The translations under genes and the position numbers were made by a program. The notes beneath the pieces were generated by a model. That model worked only from the letters and a program-made list of their open reading frames with translations, did no database searches and was not told the DNA's origin. From NCBI GenBank assembly GCA_031255695.1, contig JAIRSA010000187.1:1-27601 (forward strand): 27,601 nt of DNA, given 5' to 3'. The first letter of the stretch is position 1, and each line of letters begins with the position of its first letter. This document shows positions 1-6,946 of this stretch, in pieces. This stretch comes from Eubacteriales Family XIII. Incertae Sedis bacterium. Its GTDB lineage: Bacteria; Bacillota; Clostridia; Peptostreptococcales; Anaerovoracaceae.

Positions 1-219
1 CAGATCGTGCGGCTCCACAAGGCCGGGCACACGATAGTGCTGGTCACGCACGAGCTGGAAAAGGCCCTGGCCCACGCCGACAGGCTGGTGATCATACACA
101 AGGGGAAGCTGGCGGAGGACGGCCGGCCGGAGGACGTGATCCATAATTCCGAGGCATACGGCGTGAGGATGCCGCTAAAGGATGGGGAAGGGGTCGGGCG
201 GATGACATGGCTGGCATAA
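1..219 (+). CDS. ECF transporter ATP-binding subunit, C-terminal end (partial)
   Basis: The frame is open from the left edge, so only the last 72 residues of an ABC ATPase are visible. They contain the end of the nucleotide-binding domain: a beta strand leading to the switch histidine (TIVLVTHELEKALAHADR), then the usual DRLVIIHKGKLAEDG segment of CbiO/EcfA/BioM-type ATPases. The Walker A, signature and Walker B motifs lie outside the window. The gene overlaps the next one, a T component, by 13 bases, which indicates translational coupling. The protein would hydrolyse ATP on the cytoplasmic face to drive uptake of a vitamin or metal ion. The substrate cannot be told because no S component is in view. 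Confidence 0.85.
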   Translation, partial: QIVRLHKAGHTIVLVTHELEKALAHADRLVIIHKGKLAEDGRPEDVIHNSEAYGVRMPLKDGEGVGRMTWLA

Positions 220-977
220 CCTTTTTCCATTACATCCATAAAGATACGGCATTGCACAGGATGGACGGCAGGCTGAAGCTGCTGTGCGTGCTGCTGCTCA
301 GCCTTGCGGCTGGATTCGCGCAGGAATGGCACCATTACCTTGCCCCGCTGGGCATCGCCGTCGCCGCCATTGCGGCTGCCAGGCTCCCGGTCGCGGCGCT
401 GCTGAAGGACATGAAATTTTTCGCGGCCATTATCATTATCGTGCTCGTTTCGGACGCGTTCAATATACCGGGGGATCCGATCCCCGGCTTTCCTATTGCC
501 AGTGTCACGATGCAGGGCGTGGAGGCGGGCCTGCGTTTCGCCGCGCGGCTGACCATCATCATCATGGTGTGCACGGCCATGACGGGGACGACATCGCTGC
601 TTACGTTCAAGAATGTGATAGAATGGTATCTGCGGCCGGTCCCGTTCGTGCCGGAGGTGAGGGTGGCCACGATGATCAACCTTACGTTCGTGCTGATACC
701 GGTGATATTTGACAGTTTCTCGGAGATGATGGATGCCCAGAAGGCCAGGGGCGTGCAGTCGAGGAAAAACCTGATAAAGCGGGTGGGGTTCATGGTGGTG
801 CCCCTGCTGTCGCAGACCCTGCGCCGCGCCGACGAGATCGTGTACGCGATGGAGTCCAGATGCTATTCGGAGCTGAGGACGCGGGCGGTATTCAAGGCCC
901 ATGGGGCGGATTGGGGCATCCTCGCCCTCTGCCTCGCGGCCCTTGCCTTCGTGGCGCTTGCACGCTTTGCTGCGTGA
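207..977 (+). CDS. ecfT: ECF transporter transmembrane T component (EcfT/BioN/CbiQ family)
   Basis: This 256-aa integral membrane protein starts inside the upstream ATPase gene. It begins with a D-x-R-x-K-L-like motif (MDGRLKLLCVLLLS) typical of T components, followed by several hydrophobic segments (residues about 23-45, 52-75, 105-125 and 150-170, and one at the C-terminus). Two Ala-Arg-Gly-type coupling motifs can be seen, QKARGV near residue 180 and AMESRCY near residue 215. In the family these helices contact the two ATPases and carry the ATP-driven movement to the S component. The length and the motif order match EcfT. The S component and thus the substrate are unknown. The gene ends convergently with the prd operon, with the 71-bp repeat array between them. 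Confidence 0.88.
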   Translation: MAGITFFHYIHKDTALHRMDGRLKLLCVLLLSLAAGFAQEWHHYLAPLGIAVAAIAAARLPVAALLKDMKFFAAIIIIVLVSDAFNIPGDPIPGFPIASVTMQGVEAGLRFAARLTIIIMVCTAMTGTTSLLTFKNVIEWYLRPVPFVPEVRVATMINLTFVLIPVIFDSFSEMMDAQKARGVQSRKNLIKRVGFMVVPLLSQTLRRADEIVYAMESRCYSELRTRAVFKAHGADWGILALCLAALAFVALARFAA

Positions 978-1067
978 AGGGAGAACTGCGGAGGGCGCAA
1001 TCGGGGATAGGTGCGCAAAACGGCGCCTGCCCTCTCGGTAAGCCCCAGCCCGCTCGGTAAGTCCCAG

Positions 1068-1083
1068 CCACGCTAAAGCGTGG
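1068..1083 (+). terminator. Short hairpin at the head of the repeat array, possible terminator
   Basis: The sequence ccacgc-taaa-gcgtgg forms a 6-bp stem with a 4-base loop downstream of ecfT. No T-run follows, so an intrinsic terminator role is only inferred. The right arm is also the first bases of 71-bp repeat unit 1. Confidence 0.35.
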
Positions 1084-1243
1084 GGGACTCTCGAATGGCA
1101 CCTTCCAGCCGGTTGCATAGGACGCAACCGGGGATAGGTGCGCATAAAGCGTGGGGGACTCTCGAATGGCACCTTCCAGCCGGTTGCATAGGACGCAACC
1201 GGGGATAGGTGCGCAAAAAGCGTGGGGGGCTTTCGAGTGGGCA
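1075..1243. repeat. 71-bp tandem repeat array with an internal hairpin
   Basis: Two adjacent, almost identical 71-bp units occupy 1075-1145 and 1146-1216, and a truncated, diverged third unit starts at 1217. A degenerate copy of the unit's 3' end lies upstream at about 993-1016. Each unit contains a perfect 8-bp inverted repeat, ccggttgc / gcaaccgg, with a 7-base loop (1109-1131 and 1180-1202). A shorter direct repeat of 17 bases (one mismatch, period 19) lies at 1034-1069. No ORF of interest spans the array. It fills the gap between two convergent operons, so it may work as a bidirectional terminator or may be a REP-like dispersed element. A related copy in the opposite orientation lies near 14139. 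Confidence 0.9.
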
Positions 1244-1265
1244 GGCGCCGCCATATGACCGGGCT

Positions 1266-1991
1266 CTATACGTTGTGGCGGTATTCGTACGGAAGGACCT
1301 GCATCTCGCCGAAGTGCTGCATGGACACGACCAGGTTCAGGCTGTCCTTCAGGATCGCGGTCTGCATTGCCGGGTTGTTCGGCTCGCCGGCGTTGGAGCC
1401 GATGGGCACGTGCGGCGCCGAGATCCTTGGCGCCCCCTGCTGGCGCGCGATGGGGGGGAGTGCGGCAATGATGATGGTCGACATCCCTGCCTCCTCGCAG
1501 GCCCTCTCCACGATCACGGCGGAACGGTGGCATGTGCCGCAGCCGCCTGTGCATACCACTATATCGACCCCTTGGGCCTTCAGGCTCGCGGCTATGGCCG
1601 GGCCGGTCTCCTCCCGGAACTTATCGACATTGCCGCCGCCGCCCATGAAGCCGTACATGGTGCCGGCCAGCGAGCCGATGAAGCCCTCGTCGCGCAGCTC
1701 GCGCAGGCGGTCAAGCGGGAACATCGCGTTCACGTCCTTGTTTATGTCGGAATTGTCGAAACCGCCGTGGGTGACCATCAGCTCCGACGTCGGTATGTCG
1801 GAGGGGATCTCGCGGTACGAATAGTCGCCGGCCGTGTTGAACGGGTCCTGCTTCTTTTGATGTATGCCGCCGGCCGTGATAAAAGCTATCTTGCATTCGC
1901 TCAGCGGTTTCTTGAGCGGCGTCCACACGGGCGGCGGTGTTACTGGTGCAAAGACCTCGGATTTGAGGCCTGTGGCGGTTGTGAGTTTCAT
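1266..1991 (-). CDS. prdB: D-proline reductase subunit PrdB, cysteine form
   Basis: This 241-aa protein matches PrdB, the small catalytic subunit of D-proline reductase, which with the pyruvoyl subunit cleaves the C-N bond of D-proline to give 5-aminovalerate in Stickland fermentation. The active-site segment is VVCTGGCGTCHRS at residues 145-157. In characterised clostridial PrdB the residue before GTC is selenocysteine, read from UGA; here the codon is TGC (minus strand, 1541-1539), giving Cys151 alongside Cys147 and Cys154. The ATG at 1991 has a strong SD (GGGAGG) 9 bases upstream. The gene is last in the operon with prdA and prdC, 41 bases after the small conserved gene. Identity is secure. 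Activity without selenium is an inference. Confidence 0.93.
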   Translation of the reverse strand: MKLTTATGLKSEVFAPVTPPPVWTPLKKPLSECKIAFITAGGIHQKKQDPFNTAGDYSYREIPSDIPTSELMVTHGGFDNSDINKDVNAMFPLDRLRELRDEGFIGSLAGTMYGFMGGGGNVDKFREETGPAIAASLKAQGVDIVVCTGGCGTCHRSAVIVERACEEAGMSTIIIAALPPIARQQGAPRISAPHVPIGSNAGEPNNPAMQTAILKDSLNLVVSMQHFGEMQVLPYEYRHNV

Positions 1992-2032
1992 CTTCTATAT
2001 CCTCCCTTGAATCTCTAGGCTATTTCATCGCT

Positions 2033-2395
2033 TTAATCGTTTTCAGCTGCCCCGATCGCCGAAGCGGATCCGGACGTTCCAGCCTCTGCGGCTAGTGCGC
2101 TTGCTGCGCTTGTTGCGGCCTCCCCGGCCACTGCGCTTGCTGCGTTTGCTCCGGCGGCCACGGCCGCCTTCGGCATTTCAGCTGCCCTGGCGGTCCCGGC
2201 TGGGACTGTTTTCATGTAGCTGAAGTAAAATTCTACCGTTTGGCCGGCTTCAAGCCGGCTGTCCGCGAAAATCCATCTCAGAGGCACGGTTATCACGCCC
2301 AGCCTCCCCGTAATGCTGATGGTGGCGCAAGTGTCGTTCACCTCTGTAATGACGCCGCGTGACAGGATGGGTACAAGCCCGATGCCCTCGTTCAT
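2033..2395 (-). CDS. Small conserved protein between prdA and prdB
   Basis: The ORF encodes about 120 residues if the ATG at 2395 is used, five bases after the prdA stop codon. A GTG at 2422, inside prdA, is an alternative start. The first ~70 residues look like a compact beta-rich domain (GLVPILSRGVITEVNDTC, then TISITGRLGVITVPLRWIF). Small proteins of this kind sit in clostridial proline reductase operons and, as far as I recall, are annotated CBO2463/CBO2479 domain proteins. The remaining ~50 residues are an Ala-rich low-complexity tail ending in AAEND. Its role is unknown. Its position and spacing imply co-translation with PrdA and a part in assembling or maturing the reductase, which is inference. 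Confidence 0.7.
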   Translation of the reverse strand: MNEGIGLVPILSRGVITEVNDTCATISITGRLGVITVPLRWIFADSRLEAGQTVEFYFSYMKTVPAGTARAAEMPKAAVAAGANAASAVAGEAATSAASALAAEAGTSGSASAIGAAEND

Positions 2396-2400
2396 GGCGC

Positions 2401-4362
2401 CTATGCCTGATCGGCCAGCCACTGGTTCCCGTCAATGACGGCCTGTGACCATTTGCGCTCTGCCGGCGCGATGGGTATGCCCGCCATCTTGGTCTTGAGC
2501 ATGAGCTGCGCCCTGCTCGCGTCTTCGGGGCATATGGAGCTGCACGCAAGCACCTCGTTCTCGAAACCGCCCGCGTCCTTGTTTATCTCGATCATGGCAT
2601 CCATATATTCATTGCCCACCACAAGCTGACCCTGGTAAGCGGAGAATGTGACGCCGACCACAGGGACGTTGCGGCCGCCAATGGCTGCGATATGCCCCGC
2701 GAAGTCGATGTGGTTGTTGCCGAAGCCCTCTGTCGTCACAATGGCGCCGTCGAGATCCAGGGAGCCGATCCAGCTGCCCAGCCGTTCAGTGACATACATC
2801 TTCTCGTCGTTGACCTGCGGGCTCCCGACGAAGATCACGCCTATGAAGTCGATCTCTTCGTCAGCGGCGAGCGCATGGACCAGGGGTTCGCGGAAATAAT
2901 GGCGCGTCGTCTCTTTCGTGGCCGGGCCGATGCATGTCAGGGCGTGGATGCCGCCGTCAAGCACCTCGTTGGGCGTGAGCATGACCGGCACATTGCCGAG
3001 GTCCACGTTCTTCTGGCCGCCGATAACGCCTGCGGGCTCGTTGGGCAGCAGGATGTTGTCATGCATGGCGCCCTGGCCCATGATCTCCTTCACAAGGCAT
3101 ACACGGGGCAGGCCGCGCCTACGCGTGTCGTGGTAGGTTTTTGTGAACGCGGGCGCTTCGTCGGTGGCTTTCAGCACGTCGCGGATGGACTGGACAATAA
3201 CGTCGCAGGCCGTGTGGGCCGCCAATGGCCCACGGCGCTCCATGCCTGTATTCTCCTGGATGGTGACATTGACGCGCACGATGATGTCGTCGTCGTCCGG
3301 CGCCCCCGGCCGCCCGAATGCCGCCTTCTCGTCCAGGTAGCCCTCGCATGAGCCGAATTCATGTATCTGGACACCTTTTTCGTCCAATCCGGTCAGGCAG
3401 AACACCACGCGGTCGAGGATCGCGGTTGTCCCTTCGCCTGTCTTGCCCGAACATTTCACGGCCACGGGCATGATGTCCATTATCGTGTTTGTGAATATAT
3501 GCCGTTTTTCCGGCGTGATTATGTCCATCTCCACCTGCTTTACGAGCGGGCTGCTGCTGAGCGCCTTTTCCGTCAATGCGGAATCGATCGTCAGCGTGCC
3601 GGACGAAAACGATGTCTTCTTGCCCAGCTTGACGTTCTGGACGGAGTAGTATTTATGCGTGAGCGGATTGGCGGCGGGGGCTGTGTGCGCTGCCAGGCCG
3701 GCCGCCGCGCCCAAGGCTGCCGCCGCGCTGAAGCCGGCTGCGCCGGATGCCCCAAGTGCTGATGCCGCGCTGAAGCCGGCTGCACCGGATGCCCCAGGCA
3801 CCGATGCCGCGCCGCCGGCCGCTGTGCCGGAAGCCGCTGCCACAGGGGCTTCTGCGCCTGGAACAGCGCCGCATAGGCCATACAGCGCCGGCCAGCCTGC
3901 CGGGAATGAGATGTCCAGGCCCTGCAGCGAATCGACATGTATGGTGACCGGGCCGCCGGGCAGGGCTGGGGGCGCATCGAAGTGCGCCGTGCCGGCCGCC
4001 GCGCCGAAGCCAGGTGTGGCGGGGGCGGGTGCCGCAGGCGCTGCCGCGCCGCAGGCCGTCACGCTGCCAGGCGCCGCACCGCCGGCCGCCGCGCTGGGCG
4101 CAGGCTTGGCAGCCCCGCCTTCGAGCATTGACGGGCGGAGCGCCGTAAGCGCTTCAACGTCGGCATTGAGCGTCATGCCCAGCACATCGCCGACGGTAAG
4201 GCTGCCGTCCGGTATGGAGAGCAGGCCTGAGTCCTGAAGATCGGCGAAGATCGTAGGGTCCTCAAGGTCAGCCTCGCTGATGACCGTGCCCTTGCCGCGC
4301 TGGCAGCAAAGCACGGCAGGCTCGTTTAGATATGCCATAGCTTTTTCTTTTGACATTGACAT
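2401..4362 (-). CDS. prdA: D-proline reductase proprotein PrdA
   Basis: PrdA is made as a proprotein that cleaves itself at a Thr-Cys bond; the new N-terminal Cys becomes the pyruvoyl group that binds D-proline as a Schiff base. The site is visible as DGGIHALTCIGPATKE, with the reactive Cys near residue 477 (codon at 2934-2932), giving a ~50-kDa N-terminal chain and a ~19-kDa pyruvoyl chain. The start at 4362 is chosen because GGGAGG lies about 10 bases upstream; the longer ATG at 4380 overlaps that SD. At 653 aa the protein is somewhat longer than clostridial PrdA. The extra length is two Ala/Gly/Pro-rich stretches (about residues 82-126 and 165-234) in the N-terminal chain. The operon order is prdC, prdA, small gene, prdB. 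Confidence 0.95.
   Translation of the reverse strand: MSMSKEKAMAYLNEPAVLCCQRGKGTVISEADLEDPTIFADLQDSGLLSIPDGSLTVGDVLGMTLNADVEALTALRPSMLEGGAAKPAPSAAAGGAAPGSVTACGAAAPAAPAPATPGFGAAAGTAHFDAPPALPGGPVTIHVDSLQGLDISFPAGWPALYGLCGAVPGAEAPVAAASGTAAGGAASVPGASGAAGFSAASALGASGAAGFSAAAALGAAAGLAAHTAPAANPLTHKYYSVQNVKLGKKTSFSSGTLTIDSALTEKALSSSPLVKQVEMDIITPEKRHIFTNTIMDIMPVAVKCSGKTGEGTTAILDRVVFCLTGLDEKGVQIHEFGSCEGYLDEKAAFGRPGAPDDDDIIVRVNVTIQENTGMERRGPLAAHTACDVIVQSIRDVLKATDEAPAFTKTYHDTRRRGLPRVCLVKEIMGQGAMHDNILLPNEPAGVIGGQKNVDLGNVPVMLTPNEVLDGGIHALTCIGPATKETTRHYFREPLVHALAADEEIDFIGVIFVGSPQVNDEKMYVTERLGSWIGSLDLDGAIVTTEGFGNNHIDFAGHIAAIGGRNVPVVGVTFSAYQGQLVVGNEYMDAMIEINKDAGGFENEVLACSSICPEDASRAQLMLKTKMAGIPIAPAERKWSQAVIDGNQWLADQA
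3722..3805. repeat. 42-bp tandem repeat within prdA
   Basis: Two consecutive 42-bp units (3722-3763 and 3764-3805) with few differences encode a 14-residue Ala/Gly-rich repeat of the type ASGAAGFSAA. The repeat lies in the second low-complexity stretch of PrdA and keeps the reading frame. It looks like an in-frame expansion of a flexible linker. Confidence 0.88.
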
Positions 4363-4429
4363 TTTGTAAATACCTCCCATGAACGAAATCCACTAGCTTT
4401 TTGAAACTGTCACATTATTATAATTATAA

Positions 4430-5920
4430 CTATATATGCTTTCTGCGGATCAGGCCGGGGCCGGCCGTGCGCAGCAGGCTGTCTGTGCTGTGATAGACCT
4501 TGACGGGCAGCCTGTCCGCTATGGTCATGACTGTGTTTGTGCAGTCGCTGCAGTTGCTGATCAGCAGGGCGCGCGCGCCTTGGCGGTAGAGGGATATGAC
4601 CTTTTCCGCCTGCCCTGGGCAATGTCCGGGGTTCTCGCATTTGCGCGTCCCGTTCGGCATCTGCGCCGACTGCTTGCAATGCTCTATCCCCGCGACTTCG
4701 CCGCCCATGGCGGCGGCGAGCTCCATGAGCCGCTGCTGGTCGGCGCCGCAGGCGCACACGAGCAGGCCCATCTTCTCATTGACGCGCAGGAACGGCATGG
4801 TGGCTGCCAGCCCGCCCATGGTTTTCGTGACGGGCGTGGCGGGCAGGACTGCCTTGCCCGTGAACGGGCCGCCGCCCAGCAGTTCCCCGAAGTCCTGCGA
4901 CAGCCCGCCGGCATGCTCTATGAGCGCGCTCACGGGCAGCCCCAGAGGCACATCCATCAGGGGCACGCTGTTCCTGTCGCGGAAGGCCGCGCCGCAGTAC
5001 TGGCCGGCGAGTGTGAGGTCCTTCGACATGACGGGCTTCCTGTGCTCCGCCGCGTCGGCTATGCGGGCTGCGGTCTCCACATTTAGCACGACGCAGCCTG
5101 CCTCAAACGGCAGCTGATCCGGGCGGAGCAGTACCCCTGCCACATCGCGGATGGCCGCGCGTTCTTCGCCGGAGGGGTAATGATCCTCAAGGAAGTGTAT
5201 GGAGATCTTGTCGGAGCGGTCTATGACGCCGCGCAGGCTGCGTATCGCCTTTGCGTGCTTCTCCTTGATGGCGATGGCGCCGCGCTCGGCCTGCACCGTG
5301 CGCATGGCGTGGAGCATGCCGCATATGGCGCGCGCTGGATCGCTCTCCAGCAATGTGATATTGTGCCGGAGGGTGGGCTCGCATTCTGCCGCGTTCAATA
5401 TCAATAGCCCTCCGGGGCCAAGCGGGCGGGCCAGTTTTGCGGCCGTCGGGAAGCCTGCGCCGCCGCAGCCGACGATCCCGGCCTCTTCGATCATTTCCAG
5501 GACGGTGCTGCCGCCTATCGGCACATAGGCCTCGCCGCCCGCCGCGCCGGAGCCTGCCACGGGACTTGCCGCCGCGATGGGGCCGGAGCCCGCAGCCGCG
5601 CCAATGCCGGAGCCCGTCGCCGCGCCAATGCCGGAGCCCGCCGCCGCGACAATGCCGGGGTCCGCAGCCGCGACAATGCCGGGGTCCGCAGCCGCGCCCT
5701 GCCCTGGCGATATGTCCAGGCTGGGGCCGGTCGCTTCGACATCTACATACAGGCTGCATACGGCAGCCACCTCACCGTCCACCGAAGAGTGGACGTGCGC
5801 CCCCAGCGCGCCGTCAGGCTTTGATGCCAGGCGCTGCCCGCGCGTGACCGCCTCGCCGGGCTTCACGGAAGGGACAGCAGGGCGTCCGACGTGCTGTGCT
5901 AACATAAAACGGTATCTCAT
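4430..5920 (-). CDS. prdC: PrdC, RnfC-like electron-transfer protein of proline reductase
   Basis: This 496-aa RnfC-like protein is thought to pass electrons (from NADH/Rnf) to proline reductase. The N-terminus resembles the RnfC barrel-sandwich domain (PSVKPGEAVTRGQRLASKP, then VHSSVDGEV). A repeated Ala/Gly linker follows (residues ~75-125), then the core loop AGIVGCGGAGFPTAAKL (residues 147-163) and NAAECEP. A Cys-rich C-terminal part (CACGADQQ, then CKQSAQMPNGTRKCENPGHC and NCSDC) could hold redox thiols or a metal cluster. Some PrdC proteins are selenoproteins; no in-frame UGA is seen, and Cys152 occupies the glycine-rich loop. The ATG at 5920 is chosen because AAAGGGG lies upstream and the longer frame merely reads antisense-like sequence inside the regulator gene. 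It starts 8 bases after the TetR stop codon. Confidence 0.92.
   Translation of the reverse strand: MRYRFMLAQHVGRPAVPSVKPGEAVTRGQRLASKPDGALGAHVHSSVDGEVAAVCSLYVDVEATGPSLDISPGQGAAADPGIVAAADPGIVAAAGSGIGAATGSGIGAAAGSGPIAAASPVAGSGAAGGEAYVPIGGSTVLEMIEEAGIVGCGGAGFPTAAKLARPLGPGGLLILNAAECEPTLRHNITLLESDPARAICGMLHAMRTVQAERGAIAIKEKHAKAIRSLRGVIDRSDKISIHFLEDHYPSGEERAAIRDVAGVLLRPDQLPFEAGCVVLNVETAARIADAAEHRKPVMSKDLTLAGQYCGAAFRDRNSVPLMDVPLGLPVSALIEHAGGLSQDFGELLGGGPFTGKAVLPATPVTKTMGGLAATMPFLRVNEKMGLLVCACGADQQRLMELAAAMGGEVAGIEHCKQSAQMPNGTRKCENPGHCPGQAEKVISLYRQGARALLISNCSDCTNTVMTIADRLPVKVYHSTDSLLRTAGPGLIRRKHI
5587..5697. repeat. 24-bp tandem repeats within prdC
   Basis: At least four consecutive 24-bp units of the form gccgcgacaatgccggggtc plus four bases run through this stretch. 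They encode an 8-residue repeat such as DPGIVAAA or GSGIGAAA, which links the N-terminal barrel domain to the RnfC-like core. The two units at the low-complexity N-terminal side are almost identical, so the expansion is recent. Confidence 0.9.
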
Positions 5921-5928
5921 GCCAAAGG

Positions 5929-6711
5929 TCACCCCTTTCGATTTGAATCGGGCGCGGCTGCCCCCGCAGCCTTGGCGCCCTTCGTCGGCGCTACAGCCCC
6001 GGCCGCATCCGCCGGCGCCGCAGCTCCAGTTGCATCCGCTGCCCCCGCGGCCTTGGCGCCCTTTGTCGGCGCTACAGCCCCGGCGGCCCCAGAAATCCCC
6101 GAAGGCACTTTGGGCGCCACCGGCGCAGCTGCCCCCGCCCTGAAATGCGAGAACATTATGGGCATATACTCGGCGCACCTCTCCTTAATGGAATAATTTC
6201 CCTGGTTCAGGCACCAATCGTATATAAGGGCCCGCTCGCACATCGTGTAGTACCAGACGATCTCGCGCGCGGGGACGGAATCGATGATCTGTCCGCGAAG
6301 CTGCCCCTCGTTGACGATGTCGTTGATCATGCGGTAGTATATCCTGTTTTCGTCAATGAGCCTGCGGTTCTCCCGCGCCGTCAGCTGCGACGAGTAGAGC
6401 CATGACAGCAGCTCGACATCGACGGTCCTCTCCACCAGATCGAGCAGGACGACGTTCATGTAGATGAGCTTGTCGTAGCTGTCCATGTCCTTGTCCATCC
6501 GCTCGCCAAGCCGGGCGTACTCGCTGTCAAGGATGGTGGACAGGGTGTCCAGCATCTCGTCCTTCCCGTTGAAATAGTAATAAAAAGAGCCCTTCGAAGT
6601 GCCGGACAGCATGATGATGTCGTCCACTGTCGTAGCGTCATAGCCCTTCTCGTGGAACAGTTCCCAGGCCGCCGTGACTATGCGCTCCTTGACGCCTTGT
6701 TTTTCCGCCAT
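5929..6711 (-). CDS. TetR-family transcriptional regulator heading the prd operon
   Basis: The first ~60 residues form a typical TetR DNA-binding domain: KERIVTAAWELFHEKGYDA, then TTVDDIIMLSGTSKGSFYY and YFNGKDEML. A ligand-binding all-helical domain follows to about residue 195. The last ~65 residues are an Ala/Gly/Pro-rich tail with an APTKGAKAAGA repeat seen twice, absent from ordinary TetR proteins of ~200 aa. The ATG at 6711 has a near-perfect SD (AAAGGAGG) about 10 bases upstream. prdC starts 8 bases after its stop, so it is probably cotranscribed with, and regulates, the reductase genes. In characterised clostridia the prd genes are controlled by the sigma-54 activator PrdR, so a TetR here is unusual. 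The ligand is unknown; proline or a product is a guess. Confidence 0.88.
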   Translation of the reverse strand: MAEKQGVKERIVTAAWELFHEKGYDATTVDDIIMLSGTSKGSFYYYFNGKDEMLDTLSTILDSEYARLGERMDKDMDSYDKLIYMNVVLLDLVERTVDVELLSWLYSSQLTARENRRLIDENRIYYRMINDIVNEGQLRGQIIDSVPAREIVWYYTMCERALIYDWCLNQGNYSIKERCAEYMPIMFSHFRAGAAAPVAPKVPSGISGAAGAVAPTKGAKAAGAADATGAAAPADAAGAVAPTKGAKAAGAAAPDSNRKG

Positions 6712-6754
6712 GAATTTATGCCTCCTTTTGCCTCTTCCAGCAAGCCTGCCACTA

Positions 6755-6915
6755 ATACTGTTCTCTGATTAAAAACGTGACATCTTTGCGGCTGATTCGC
6801 CCTCCTGCGTCGTTGCAAAGCCTCGCCGAACCTCCGGGTTCGCCTACGTTTTGCGCCTAGCAGGACGGCAAATCATCGCGCAAATCTTATCTACGTTCTA
6901 ATCGGAGAACAGTAT
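6755..6915. mobile_element. 161-bp palindromic MITE-like element
   Basis: The segment is one large imperfect palindrome. The left end atactgttctctgatt pairs with the right end aatcggagaacagtat, and the arms stay similar for about 60 bases (cctcctgc against gcaggacgg further in) down to a centre near 6835 (cctccgggtt). It has no coding capacity. A second, half-length copy at 14201-14263 matches the right arm (6853-6915) at 62 of 63 positions, showing a dispersed repeat. It lies between the regulator start and the prdF stop, so it may act as the prdF terminator and may affect the prd operon promoter. Clear target-site duplications could not be made out. Confidence 0.85.
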
Positions 6916-6946
6916 AATACGCCATGGTTTTGGCGGCAGGCAAGCA

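Noticed and set aside
1075..1243. CRISPR array
   Set aside because: The 71-bp units are adjacent, with no variable spacers between short repeats, and no cas gene is near.
2932..2937. Selenocysteine UGA in prdA, prdB or prdC
   Set aside because: All three frames are open without reading through any TGA; the expected positions are Cys codons.
4436..6143. Long plus-strand frames opposite prdC and the TetR gene
   Set aside because: They encode Ala/Pro/Arg-rich, low-complexity translations that follow from the GC-rich codon use of the minus-strand genes. No SD or domain supports them.
5921..6178. An 86-residue N-terminal extension of PrdC
   Set aside because: It overlaps the end of the TetR gene in another frame, reads as Gly/Cys/Arg low complexity, and the ATG at 5920 has an SD and starts the conserved domain.
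6830..6860. A tRNA-like T-loop (gggttcgcc) in the palindrome
   Set aside because: No acceptor stem, anticodon arm or CCA end can be formed; the bases belong to the palindrome's centre.
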